NCBI RefSeq assembly: GCF_921293095.1
Contig: NC_060257.1
Coordinates: 93,981,449 to 94,045,448, forward strand
Direction of reading: 5' to 3'
Source: Ischnura elegans
Lineage: Eukaryota; Arthropoda; Insecta; Odonata; Coenagrionidae
Length of the DNA stretch: 64,000 nt
In this document: positions 1 to 11,450 of the stretch, piece by piece
Layout: every line of letters begins with the position of its first letter
Position numbering within the stretch: the first letter of the stretch is position 1
Translations under genes and position numbers: made by a program
Notes under the pieces: model-generated
Told to the model about the DNA's origin: nothing
Database searches by the model: none
Seen by the model: the letters and a program-made list of their open reading frames with translations, nothing else

Positions 1-560
1 GGATTTTAACTCAGACACACCAAAGCCCTTTCGAAAACGTTTTGCCAGGCCATGGGATCGAAATATCAATGGCCATGTCCTTCCATCGCAGCACCATCAT
101 AGGAGCAACCTCGGCGCAACCCAACTATTGTGATTCCTTGAATAATTTGTATGCAAGCCGCCCTCTTCTGACCTCCTCCTTCTGAAAATGGGCGGGATGT
201 ACTCTCAGCAAGACATGCAAAAGCTGGAGTTGTCTGGGAATTCGAAAATGACCATGGACAAACCTGAGAAATCCATTCAAAACGATCTGAATATTTGATC
301 ACTTTTCATAGTTTTGTTTAACCCTGGTATACATTACGGGTTATCAAATGGTTTATGAGTGTGTAAACCATTTACTGGTGGCTTTCCCTTAAGGCGCTGC
401 GATTCGTGTTTTGAGTGCAATGAACACAGCGCCAGTTGAAATTCATTCCCAACCGTGCGAGGCCCGGGCAGATCATTGCACGAGAACGTTCGCAGAGAAT
501 GCAAAGACGGTCGTGCCGTGACGAACAGCGTTCATCTGCATCGCTCCCGGACCAATTGCA
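1..560. other. Unassigned sequence at the left edge
   Basis: No gene or repeat end is recognised here. Short open frames on both strands show no known motif. If the terminal repeat at 562-1557 is the right end of a Transib element, this stretch would be the start of its interior, but no transposase motif was found in it. Confidence 0.3.
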
Positions 561-561
561 A

Positions 562-1557
562 AAGTGGAATACACATTTTTAAAAAGCTAGAAGTTCCCGT
601 GGAAATATCCCGTTAAGACGGTCAAAGGCTCAGCTCCGCGGTGTCATAAAACGACCTTTTTTTTGCAGTAGAATCCTGGGGGTCAGGGATCGGAGAGTAA
701 AAAAGGTATAAGAGTCTCAGCTGGTGTCTTTCTGGTAGGTTTTTGTATGAGTCCCAGGAAAACAACTCACTTTTTCGAGATTTGAACGCTTTTAATAGAA
801 GCATGGTCTTCGATCGGATCCAAAGAAAACGAAATGAATTTCAATGAAACGTGCACTTACCTCGGCTGAAAAACCTCCAACGTCTTCACCATACACCATT
901 TCAGAATCGGTGTCTTGAAGCAAAACAAAAACGGTGAATGCTGAGCGTTAAAACCCATAAAGCTTCAATAACCTTACCGCGTCGCGGCTAATCCAACTCC
1001 CGACGCGAGGAGACGAACCTTGCCGCGCGATCGAAAAATCGATATAATTTCCGGCGACGCAAACTTATTTCAATGATAACTGCATACGCACGTCAATAAA
1101 TCTTCAAGAAATGCTCTCATATAAGTTACTCCGCGTGACTTTGCCGAAAACTTATTTGAAACTCTACCTAAATGTAAAACTTTGTCGAAAAACAGTGTCC
1201 GCCATTTTGTAACTATACGGTAACAATTTATCGATGATATTCTTTAAGATTACGGAAAATTAAAGAAAAAAACCCTATGCCAACAGATTATGTGGTTTTT
1301 TATTCCGCAAGAATACACCCATAACTTCACCATCTACATACTTTGAAAGATTTTCAGAGAAAATTGAAGACGTTTTTATGGAAATCTGTTCACGTTTGAG
1401 CCTCTGTATTTCAGTAACGGATTAGATTGATGTCAAATGAAGTACATATCCATAAATTTCAATCTATTTTGAGTATAATTGCAAAGTTTCAAGATTATAA
1501 CTCAAAAAAAGCCATTTTGTAATCATGTCCGGCTTTTTCCAATTTCCGCCCACTGTG
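562..1557 (-). repeat. Transib terminal repeat, solo copy
   Basis: This roughly 1-kb unit matches the two inverted ends of the Transib element at 11451-18300 over nearly its whole length. It is in the same orientation as that element's right end and ends in the same CACTGTG (1551-1557). It is followed by CGTCG, a GC-rich pentamer of the kind Transib elements duplicate, but the partner end is not in the window. It is either a solo end or the right end of an element that begins beyond position 1. The inner edge is diverged near 562. It carries the small exon described at 861-899. Confidence 0.8.
861..899 (-). other. Conserved 13-codon exon with splice donor, copy 1
   Basis: Read on the minus strand, an ATG opens a frame MVYGEDVGGFSAE that ends exactly at GAG followed by GTAAGT, a strong consensus donor. 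The same exon lies in both ends of the Transib element at 11451-18300. Only the opening exon is visible and no acceptor was assigned. That it is a transposase leader exon or a captured host first exon is inference. Confidence 0.45.
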
Positions 1558-4037
1558 CGTCGTCTCGTTTTACTGATGGATTTGTTAATGACACCGTTAC
1601 CACATAAACCTAAATCTGACCTGTAAACCTGCTCAGTTGCCTTTCACCTCCTGCCACAGGCAGATTCTCCGGCTTTTTTTCACATGCAAGCCCTATAAAA
1701 CAAACATCATTTTTTTTCAAATCTCATAAATAAGGGGGTGAGAAGCTAAGGGGCACAAATTATTTTCTTCTCAAGAAAGTTAGGTAAATTTAATTATTAG
1801 AAAAAATGCGCTAAAACTTGGTTGTCAAAGGATACGAGCGAGTCTCTGTTCTGTTTAGACATCGAGTGGAAAATAAAATCCACTGCTAAGTATTTAATTG
1901 ATCTCGTTTGTTTTCTATACCTTATTTCTGTACCTAACTCTCTATAGAAAAAAAGAAATCATTGTACCCCTAGGCATCCAACCCACTCATTTTACACTTT
2001 TAATCATATTGCATTTTTTGGAAGCATATCCGAGCATTTACATCAATAAAGAGTTATGGAAAGTCTGCTGGAATCGAATGATTTATTATAATTTTGAAGT
2101 ATTCACCTAGCAATGGGCGATTGCCGTTCTTTTTCAGATTATTTCACTTTTCCTCTAAAATTCCTCATGAGTAATTAGTAGGTGGAGAATTGTAATAGGT
2201 TATAAAGTTATTAGCATGTGGAGAAAAGTACGATCCTGTATAAAAAAACCTCGCCCTCTCAACTCAATTACTGCCAATCACTTTTGGTACTTACGGATTC
2301 TACCCTCAGCAGCTTTTTAGGGGGCCCGCCCCCCAAGCACCCCTGGTCGGCAGCGCCGTCCAAAGGAGGGACACGGATTCTTCGTTTAGAATTGGAAGTT
2401 AAGAGTTCTGGATATTTTCCATGAGTAAATCACGGGTACCTCTGCTTTTCGAATTTTTGCCGAGTATAGCATTTGATTGGCTATAGCCCTATCAATTTTC
2501 AAGACATCATTTCATTTGGAAGTGGTCGAAAAATTTTGCGAAATATGTGTGTGGCGGGTTGCGTAACACAAGAGACCCTCGTTCAGCCGTTGCAGTCTCC
2601 GGAAAAATTTGGTTCGCAACTTTGACTCTGGCGGGTTTTGTCAGAACTATTGTTGGGTGTTGAGAAATAAGTGGCATATCGTACGGATTGTGCTGTTATC
2701 CAGTATTCATATGGTTAATGGCATTCGATAAAAAGTTCAATAGAGTCGGAGTCAGAGTTCGAGAGCCGGAATGTTCCGAAAAATCAGAATTTCTGCCATT
2801 TTTTACTTTGAGGGTGGGGTAAGGATGGGGTAGGCCGACGTTTTCCGAATTGTCCTCATTTTCACCGTTTTTGGTGTCCTCGAAAATTCTCAGCTCCATA
2901 GCTCTCCCGGAAGTGACTGCGACTTGTATATGTGAGCCACCCAAGGGGCACTGTAGAACCTTCTCTGATATATTAATAATACACAAAAAAAACCGATCAT
3001 ACAATTAAGAAGCATTTCGTCGAGAGAGATTTGAATGTGATGTTGGACTTCACTAATCGCCAATCCCTTGCGAATCCTTTCCTTCAACTACTCTCTTGAA
3101 ATAAGTGCCCATCTGAGCTGACGACAGTGCTACCATTGGTCCACGCTCACCACCTTGGTCTATGGTCTATGGGCCATTGGTCTATGGGATGGCTTACGGA
3201 GAGAAAGCAAAATATCTTTATTAGTCGTTGCTTTAGCCATCCAAACCTTCAGCCGATAATACTAGCGAAGAATCGATGATATGTTATTCATAATCCACAT
3301 GAAATACAATTAATCCTTTCTATTCCGGCGTTTTTTATGGGTACAATAACACTTGAAGCCTTGTCATCCGAGTAATGGAATAAATATCAACTCAATACTC
3401 ATTATCATGGCGTCAACATTTAGACCATTTATAATGCCACATTAAATCTCGTAGGTATTAGTAGACATAATCTATCATTCATTTTATAACTGACATGAAT
3501 TCAAATTTCAATGGTACCAGAATCAACACTACTGGTGTGGAAATACTTCTAGCTTCACGTTAATAAAGCGACTGTTAATTGAGCACCCTTGCGTCATTTT
3601 CAACACAGTTGTCAGGGGTCGGAGGCAAATGGAACGAAACCCTTAGAGTGGTCTCGCGAGGATACACTCCCGGAGCAGGGTCTCTAAGCGCGAGCTTTTT
3701 ACCTCTGCACCCAGAAGGGGGAGGACAGGAGGGAGAAGGGAAGAGGGCGCCGCCGCGATAGGAGCCCGACGACGCCTCCTGGGAGGGGATAGGGAAGGAA
3801 GGGAGGGACGAGGAACCCCGCACCGTCGCAAAGGCGGGCGGGTCCTACTACTAACGAAACCAAGCTTACGCAATTAATGTTCTAACAATCTTGGAGGACC
3901 ATTCTATGAGGAAGAATGATCCAACGATCAAATCGTTAGATAGGGGTCGGAGGCAGTGAGGGGACTTAGAAAGGCTTTATTACGCTGGCTTTCATTTTAT
4001 GTTCGTCACCATGTAACTAGATGACACATTAGTATTA
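1558..4037. other. No gene recognised; GC-rich patch at 3600-3850
   Basis: The stretch is mostly AT-rich with short frames lacking known motifs. A GC-rich, purine-biased patch at about 3600-3850 contains a dozen CpGs, and the 13-mer GGGGTCGGAGGCA recurs near 3615 and 3945. Around 3135-3190 a short motif containing TTGGTCTATGG is repeated about three times. None of this could be tied to a named element. Confidence 0.3.
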
Positions 4038-5190
4038 TTGACTGAATTGACTCTTGTTAGAAAAGTCTTACGAGAAATGTGCTCATCAGGTGAGCCACCA
4101 AAGGAATTCGAAAGGAACATCATCATTCCAATTCTCAAAAGAGAAAGAGCAGAGCACTATGAAAATAACGCAATGAAAATCCTGATAACATATGCGGCGA
4201 ATGGACTAGCTAGGACCATCTACGTAAGAATAGACCAAAGAGGATAAAGGTTTCTGAATGAGGACTGATTTGGATTCAGAGAATGCCAATTGAGAAGCAA
4301 TATTGTCCCTTAGGTGGCTCATCGAGAAGAGAATGAAAAAAAAACGAGCGCGCTTTCCTCGTGTGTGGACTTGTGGAGACGATGTATGACAAAGTGGATA
4401 GGAATTCAATGATTAGAATTCAGGATGAAATTGAATTTCTTTTTAATTGTAGGATAACCATCCAAAGTATGCACAAAAACCAAGTATCGATGGTGAAATC
4501 ACAACCCAACAGTGAAAGAAGAAGAATGGTGTGAGGAAGCATATTTTCCAACCTTCCCATCGAGAAAGCGAAAAATGCAGGTAAGGCTTCTGGAGCGAAT
4601 GGAGAAAAAATAGCCAGCCACGATTTGCCGATGGTATAGCAATTATAACTGAGAAAGAAGAATATGAAGAAGATTCCGGTAAATATGAGTCGAATAAGTT
4701 GTGGATGTCAGCTGGAAACAAGCACAAAGAAAACTAAAATATTAGTAGCAGATGAGAAGAGAACAATGCCCTATCCTTAAAATAGGGAAACAAAAACTAG
4801 ATGAGGTAGATAGATTCTAGCGATGGGAGAAGCAAGAAAAAAATTATCAGCAAAATAATCCAGCCGAAGAGAGTATTCCACCTAGAGAAAGATTTACTTA
4901 CAGCTGGCTCTTTGAACATCGAAGCAAGGAATAAAATCATCACAACTTAAATGTGTAGCATGCTTCCATACGGATGTGAGGCATGGACAAAGATAGCAAT
5001 GGAGAAACCAAGGGTGAAGGCTTTCGAAAAGTGATGCCGCAGAGAATCAAAGGGATTGACCGAACAAGTAATGAGGAAGACCTAAGAAAATTAGGAGTCA
5101 AGTCAAATCTTGGGAAAAAGCTTAAATAGAAGACGGAACGAACGTTTCTGCCATATATTAAGACATGATGGCTTGATAAGCCTCTGAAAT
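4038..5190 (+). pseudogene. Decayed non-LTR retrotransposon (LINE) reverse transcriptase
   Basis: Translation in shifting frames follows the order of a LINE RT of the same type as 27150-28440. A segment near 4100-4250 resembles the PISL-TYAAK-type RT block. It is followed by a stretch equivalent to QFGFR-KG near 4265, a decayed FVDLEKA-like block near 4370, a DG-IAI block near 4630, and the C-terminal segment ending in CHILRHDGL near 5150-5175. Many stops and frameshifts are present, so it cannot encode an active enzyme. Several parts of the middle are missing or unreadable. The clade (RTE/L2-like) is inferred from the C-terminal RHDGL-type motif shared with the copies at 27150 and 35641. Confidence 0.7.
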
Positions 5191-5544
5191 ACCAACACGA
5201 TAAGTAACCATAATCGGAGATCCTTCTTTCATTTCTCCACATAAAAATCGGCATTTGATATCTATTTTTATGGTATTTCATTCTTTCCGTGAATATTCCC
5301 TGGCTTTTTTATTCGCAATGCCGGCGTAAGAATAATTGATACTCACAGGGTACACAGGTATGATGGGGCATGTTTTCTCCGATCGCATGCCATTCCCGCT
5401 CATTCCACGATCCCTCGTTCGCCCATTGAGTGAGCTGTGAGTCTAATAATTATGGCAATGAGACGCACTCTCATAAACACGGCCACCTAAATTCACACTC
5501 CCGCCAACTGCGGAGCGACAGCGGGCATAGCCACGTGGGCTCAC
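5191..5544. other. No gene recognised between LINE relic and signal-peptide exon
   Basis: AT-rich sequence, then more balanced composition toward 5450. If the exon at 5545-5709 is real, this is the first part of its intron; a downstream acceptor was not identified. Confidence 0.3.
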
Positions 5545-5709
5545 CTTTGACACGCCTTCACCCTTAATGACGACGGAAAGGGAAGAATTTTCCATGTCCT
5601 CCGTGGCTGGAGATGAGATACGTTTTCCAAGTGACGCACCCGAAAAATCAGGAACAATGAATTTAGAAAAAATCGCCAAGCACAGCAAAAAAATCCCACG
5701 AACCTCCAT
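5545..5709 (-). CDS. Candidate first coding exon of a secreted protein
   Basis: On the minus strand an ATG at 5709-5707 opens 55 codons that stop exactly at AAG followed by GTGAGC, a good splice donor (GT at 5544-5543), giving a phase-0 exon of 165 nt. The first 26 residues have the shape of a signal peptide: a short charged start (MEVR), a hydrophobic core (GIFLLCLAIF) and a small-residue cleavage region (SGAS). The rest is hydrophilic with two N-glycosylation-like features (NSS at residues 41-43). Start choice rests on this ATG directly preceding the hydrophobic core. No homologue was recognised and no second exon was found, so function is unknown. A chance ORF with a chance donor is the alternative. 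Confidence 0.4.
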
Positions 5710-7718
5710 CAACCGAAAGGTTATGGATATCGTGTTTTGGGACCAAAGATGCGAGTCGATTTGAAGGTTGCTAGGGAGGGATAGGAATGGAGAAGTTCTG
5801 CTTTGCGTACTAGAGTACGCGCCGATCTTAAAATGTATTCCATTCGGACGTAGTATTCGTCGTTGGCGACGCGCTATTTAATGCTAACGCTGACGACGGA
5901 TGCGTACGTAATGCTGAGGCCCTGGAATGTGTGCCGGCCCTGGGGGTCTCGCCCTGCTCCTCGCGTCTCCATGGCAACCGGAGAATTGTTTTTGCGGCCT
6001 AGTGTGCAAGTCACGATTGGAGGGGGGGGGTGTTGAAGCGCTGCCTGGCAACGCCGCACCAAGCAACAGTGGCGCCGAATAAACGCCCTCCCTATCGACA
6101 GCCACTGGAAACAACATCAAGAGATGGGAAAAGGCATTCTTAGCACAGATTCGACCTTTATGAATCAAATCACCAGAGTGATCCAATCAACGCGGCCTCA
6201 CGGTTCTTAGGGAGTGAATGGATCGAAAGAATCGTGGAATAATGATTCAGCGAAAAAATTTTACTTTGAGATCGAAAGATACCCTTAAGGTTGTAAATAT
6301 TAAAAAATAAGTGTAATGTCTGATTGCCCTAATTAACTGATTAACCGTTATTTTAATTAAAAGTATTAGCAGGTACATTTCAGGTAAGGGAAGAATCTGC
6401 AATGGATACCAAAGTTCTATTTAAGAAGTATTTTGTCAATTTTGATAATATGTTTGTTATTGGTGATACTTTTATTGAACCAAGGAAAGTTGATGTATTG
6501 GACTGCGTATTTGAAGCTCGAACAGCTAACTAACTATTTAACAGTCGATCGCTACACCCAGGAGTTAGCCACGTCTTTCTTGCTAAATGGATGGCCGTAA
6601 TGATAGATTTCAGATACCGGGAGTCCGAATGTTTGATGATCGGTGATCGACTTGTTTTTTCAATGAATCATGATACGTACTTTTGATTCACTGGGTGCTT
6701 CGATCATTTTGAACGGATCGCTCGTGAACGACCCACCACCAATCATATCAGTCATCGTGCTCTGTCCTAGAGTGAAACACCCCCTGCGTAGGAACCGTCC
6801 ACGCCGTCTTCTTAACGGTCTTACGCCAACAATATTTGGTGGAATCAATATGCTGTTTCACCAATTTTTTCGAATATTCGATTGTAATTAGGTTAAAATA
6901 ATTAGAGTTCCTAATGTTTCATATTTTCGAACCATCATCGATTCCTCGAGCTATTCGCGACGAATAATAATTGCTCCTAATCTTTCGTATATAATAATTA
7001 GATGACGCCACGGACTCGTTTAGAGAAGGTCATCGCTTCTTAATAACTCCTCTTGGTTCTCGCGTGGTTCTCTGTCGTTTTCACGTTTGTGAGCAAACCC
7101 TTCCGTCAACGAAAGGTTCTCCTTAAATGAGTAACTGAACACGAAGTCTTATGATGTTACCAACTCATGAAATATGGGCCGCGGCAACTTTCGCGTTTAA
7201 TACTTACTAGACGATGGCGGAATGGGAATACTCATTGGTGCTCATAGCTTATTTTTTCTCTTCCGATCTCTGAAGTCTTTTAACTATTTGCGACTCTTAG
7301 TCAGGCCCAACAATGCAGTGGATAAGTTTACTTGTTGGAATTTTGCTTACATTGAAAACACTGAGTTACTTCACACTTTCGTCAATAATTCTCTCAATCG
7401 GTTTCCATGGTTCATTGTGAGCTTTTTCCGATCATGCAGTCGTCAAGTGAGCGCTCCAATCGGACGGTTCCGCGGTTGACTGTTTTGCTGACGGCAATGG
7501 AAGCCCTCTCTCACGGGACAGTAGCGATGCAAAGAGGACGTAGGGGGAGTCATTGCGATCTCTGCATTGTGCCCACTATTGTTACGGGCCAAATAACGTC
7601 CCCTTCAAGAGGTGTTGCGCCATTTGTTACTAAGTTTATGATATTCATAGGCCTCTTTCATGGGGATATTCCGCATGAGATACTTCTGCATCTTTTGCTA
7701 AGCGAACACATGCATAGA
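5710..7718. other. No gene recognised
   Basis: Includes the presumed upstream region of the exon at 5545-5709. There is a run of nine G at about 6021-6030. Short open frames on both strands near 5880-6190 and 6660-6890 are antisense pairs of one another without known motifs and are not called. Confidence 0.3.
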
Positions 7719-7898
7719 TGTTGATAAATTCTTCACGGGAAATCAGCCGGGTAAGGATGGACTTTGCTGCCAACATTTCAATGGCCTTCTCTGCCATCCT
7801 CTTCAGGGTGAATGATGGACTTGGTTATTGCACCATGTATACGTTGGCAGCAATGTCTATCCTTACCCGGCTGATTTCCCGTGAAGAATTTATCAACA
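7719..7898. repeat. Foldback repeat with 40-bp perfect arms
   Basis: Positions 7719-7758 and 7859-7898 are perfect inverted copies of each other (40 bp). The symmetry continues inward with mismatches through a shared TTGCTGCCAAC block, giving arms of about 58 bp around a loop of roughly 60 bp. The arms begin with TGTTGATAAATTCTTCACGG. Such a structure fits a small non-autonomous foldback or the inverted end of a larger element; no coding part was recognised. Confidence 0.7.
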
Positions 7899-9480
7899 GC
7901 ATTCGCCGGGAAAGCACCAAATTCTTCTACATCCAGAGATGACGGAATGGCATAACCTTCGTGATATACTCTCAGATGAGAAAATGGTGTAACACATTCG
8001 ATGCTTTGCAACCCTATAATTTAAACAAATTCATCGAAAACTTATCATGGAGTACCTAGTCTATGGTAAACCGGAGACAGTCTTAAGGCCCAGTGGTAGT
8101 AAATACAGAGAATAGATGACGCTAAAAGAGGTAATCTATAGATTCGCATTTGGCCATGTTTTACACAAGTAAATTGTGGTCGATAAGTGGAGAAAAAGCC
8201 CACGATAGCGTTTTTTGTGTATTATTGCAAGAATTGTTGATAGTCGGTGACCTTGGTTGCACAGCGATGGAGAAAAAAGAACGAAAGGAAGAGGAGTGTT
8301 GTTGTGACTTTGTTGCGCTGCAATTAACTGCAATCCTGGGTGGATGAGAGAAAAGTTCGCCATTTTCATTTTCCCGAAATATGCAGTTAGACAAGCGCGA
8401 TTTCCGTAAATACTAGCTAGTCTTACACATGATAAGTTGATCGGAAATGTTCACATTTCGTAGTGGTGTTTTTGTGCTGGTGCCTGAAAATCACAAGATC
8501 AGATGGGTCTACAATTTCAATTTGTTTATGATTCAGGTGAATATGATAGCTGATTTGTAAACAGGGTGCTTCAGGATGAATATGAAATAATTTAGGAGGT
8601 GGTGGGGAGGGACAATTTTAAGCATTTTTCGTCCATAAACATGGGGTCGCAACTCCTTAGTCACTGAGCTATGGCGACACAAACATTGCGTACTATGCGC
8701 TGCCCATAAAAACGCTGAATAAGGCAATGTGCCGTTGTGGATCTGAAACTTGTTCCGGCTGCGCTTCGAATATGTTGTTTATTTTATGCTATCCACAAAA
8801 AGAATGGTAGCTTACTTTTAAAATGGACTCAGAATACGCCCAACCATTAGTCGTATTCGGAGTCCATTGAATATTCGTAGATATTTCAACTTTCAACAAA
8901 TTGTTGGATGCACTTTGCAGTGAAGATCGCCATAGTAGCTTAGGAGTCAAGATGTTTACTTGACAAAAAATGCTTAAAATTGTGTTCCCTACCACTTCCT
9001 CAAGTATTGCAGATTCCTCCTGAAACGCTGTGTATGTACGGGGTGCGGTTGCGTACTGCACGTAAATGGATTAGGGGCCGGCAATTTAAGGGGCTATCTT
9101 ACTTGTGAACTGCCAACTTTGATTATGACTGGAGTGATAACTAAGGACGGCTATTTGAGTGAACATTATGTCCATTTACATGTTAATGAGCACTTTTCAG
9201 TAAAAACTTACCAAGGTTCAGTCCTCAAGAATCATCTTGAGTCAGGCAAGGCAATGACTTTTAGTAAATTCACTTACTCTGTTGCTGTGACGTTTCAGTT
9301 ATTTAATACTTGTCAAACATTTAACTCATTTTCAAGATGCCCGCCAGGCAAAATTTCCAGCACAAGATTTTAATATTGTGTTCTCCTAAGGTCCTCGTTT
9401 ACCCTTACTCTGTAATTTGGGTAGAAAACACATTGTTTCAACTTATATGAATGTTGTTTTTGCCGATTACTTAGATATTA
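7899..9480. other. No gene recognised
   Basis: Mixed composition with several short frames on both strands (for example near 8150-8390, which are mutually antisense). No transposon ends, no coding motifs and no tandem repeats were recognised. Confidence 0.3.
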
Positions 9481-10259
9481 AATGTGTTGTTACGGTCTCC
9501 ATTGCGACGTCTCCGAACAGCTGATCGAAAGCTCTAGTTCGTGGGTTCTCGGCGTCCAACAGCGCTACGTTCGGTGGATCAACTGAAGCTTCCACTTCCC
9601 CCTCCTCTCCCTGGGAATTCTCGGAAAGGCGTATTCCGTGAGGTATGCCGGGAACCGGTCTCTTTCGCATTTAAGCCGTCACCTGTGAAGCTCCTCTCGC
9701 CTTCCATCTCGGGAGCTAATTTCGGGCTACGAATTTCATTTCTTGAACGCTGTATTCCACCATGTGGCTGTAGAGAGGCGTTCTTCCTCTCCCAATAAAT
9801 GGTGCCCTCAGCAGTGTCTTCGTTATGACAGTAGTCATATTTTATTTGTTTTATACTATTACCAGGTGATGTAAGGTAAAGGTGATGGAGAGTGTGACCT
9901 TAGTGTAATATTAAAGAGGAACCACCTTTAGAGACGGCAATGTATTGAATGGTTCCACTAATTTTTAAATCTCCAAATGTCTTCGAAGTGCTGTTAAAAC
10001 CATATGTAAATTATTGTGAGTCTGTTTAAAACCAACGTGCCAGAAGATAAGATGACGTACCTGTACTCGGTGGTGCATCCTGCCTATGTACATGGCGCCC
10101 TCTCTGAAAGGAAATTCATCAACCAAACTATTGGGATCCACCCCCAACTCTACCATCGGCGCTGGTGCGATCACTTGTCCTCGGAGGCAACGGACCGGAC
10201 ATTTTCGCAATCGACTTTTCCTACATTGTGGGAAGCAGTTGATGCGGAGTCGCATAAAA
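9481..10259 (+). other. Possible LTR or leader region of a decayed LTR retrotransposon
   Basis: The stretch lies just upstream of a primer-binding-site-like sequence and a decayed gag. It contains a TGTTACGG-type start near 9489, typical of some Gypsy LTRs, and AATAAA near 9795. LTR boundaries could not be fixed because no matching second LTR was found in the window, so this is a weak call resting on position. Confidence 0.2.
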
Positions 10260-10277
10260 TGGTGCCCAACGTGGGGC
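10260..10277 (+). other. Primer-binding-site-like sequence of a decayed LTR element
   Basis: TGGTGCCCAACGTGGGGC matches the usual form of retrotransposon minus-strand primer sites (TGG followed by a tRNA 3'-end complement) and precedes a decayed gag on the same strand. The tRNA was not identified. Confidence 0.4.
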
Positions 10278-10604
10278 ACTTGTTTCAGCAGTGCAATTGA
10301 ACTTACTTTGAGTCCAATTTCATTTCGTAAAATTTTGACAGGAGATTATTGTCTGGGAAGTTGCAGTCCTTTTTCCGGCCAAAAGTTGAGACGTGTAACT
10401 CTAGTGGGAATATTCATCTATTTGTAGTTTGGCATATATACTTCCGCATTTATATTTGGGGTCTTATTTTTGTAAATTCTCTGGGGTTAATTTATCGTAC
10501 CATGTGCAAATCAATTCTCTTTATTGAGAGGGGGGCAACGTCAGTATAAGAAGATTGGTTTTTTTTAAACCTGCTTGTTGATTTTTGGGTGAATTTTTAG
10601 TGTT

Positions 10605-11445
10605 ATGGAAAGTACAGTTCGTGATTTGTCAGGTGTTTATCATGAATATTTTGGTCATTTGATTTTTATTTGGGCGCGTGTGCGTCATATTGTGATTTTT
10701 TGGTATAATATTTGTATGATTCATATTTGTAGACTTTTGAATCGGTTTTATGAATATGTCAGAAAATTCTTGTCCTTTCGTCAATTAAATCCAGATTTGT
10801 TACGTACTCCCTTTCCAAGGGATTTCAGTGGTTTTAGCTTATTATTCCATTCTTTATTCATTAATGTGGAGAAGTAAATTTAATCAAAGTAGCAAATGTT
10901 TTTGGTAAAAATTGATTGTGAATTATTTTATATTTGTTAACTCATGAAAACTTTGATTGTACGGTTTCAACTATTCAAATCACGGCCCACTCTGGTCATA
11001 CCGTTTCTGTTGTATTTTATATCGTGAATTTAATGTGTTATTTTCTTTATTTGGGGTTGCTTATTGCTTCACTGATGGAGCACGAGAATTGGGAGAGGAA
11101 ACTGTTGATTGTGTTCAAGAAAAATTAGAGTTTTGGAAGGATTGCGGTGTTTGCCGAGTTTTCTATAAGTGCATTGCTTGTCGTGAATGCGGATGGATTG
11201 ACTAATGAGGAACTGACGGTGGAGCTAAAATTTCGAGGGAGTAGTCCGTTAGATAACTAAACCGTTGCTATTTTGAGGGGAAACTGAGAGAATTATTAGA
11301 CAAGAAAAGGGACGGGGTAGTGCTTCAGCCACTTTCGAATTTTAATCTTGAATTAAAGCTTATTGAAACAACAGTTGCTGAGATTTTCGAATGGGTGAAT
11401 GGGTTTTGAGAAAGAAGAAAGGAACGTTCATCCCTCCAAAATAAA
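10605..11445 (+). pseudogene. Decayed LTR-retrotransposon gag, 5' part
   Basis: Broken frames run through here. The clearest is at about 11185-11440, where the translation LTNEELTVELKFRG resembles the N-terminal helix of arthropod Ty3/Gypsy-type gag proteins, followed by a leucine-rich segment with two stops. The frame is cut at 11450 by the Transib element and resumes at 18301, where the capsid-like part continues. The upstream 10605-11185 region has open but unrecognised frames and may be leader sequence. Confidence 0.5.
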
Positions 11446-11450
11446 GACCG

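Noticed and set aside
10016-10300. Overlapping open frames at the presumed LTR end
   Set aside because: Open on both strands without motif; the primer-site-like sequence lies inside, so non-coding is more likely.
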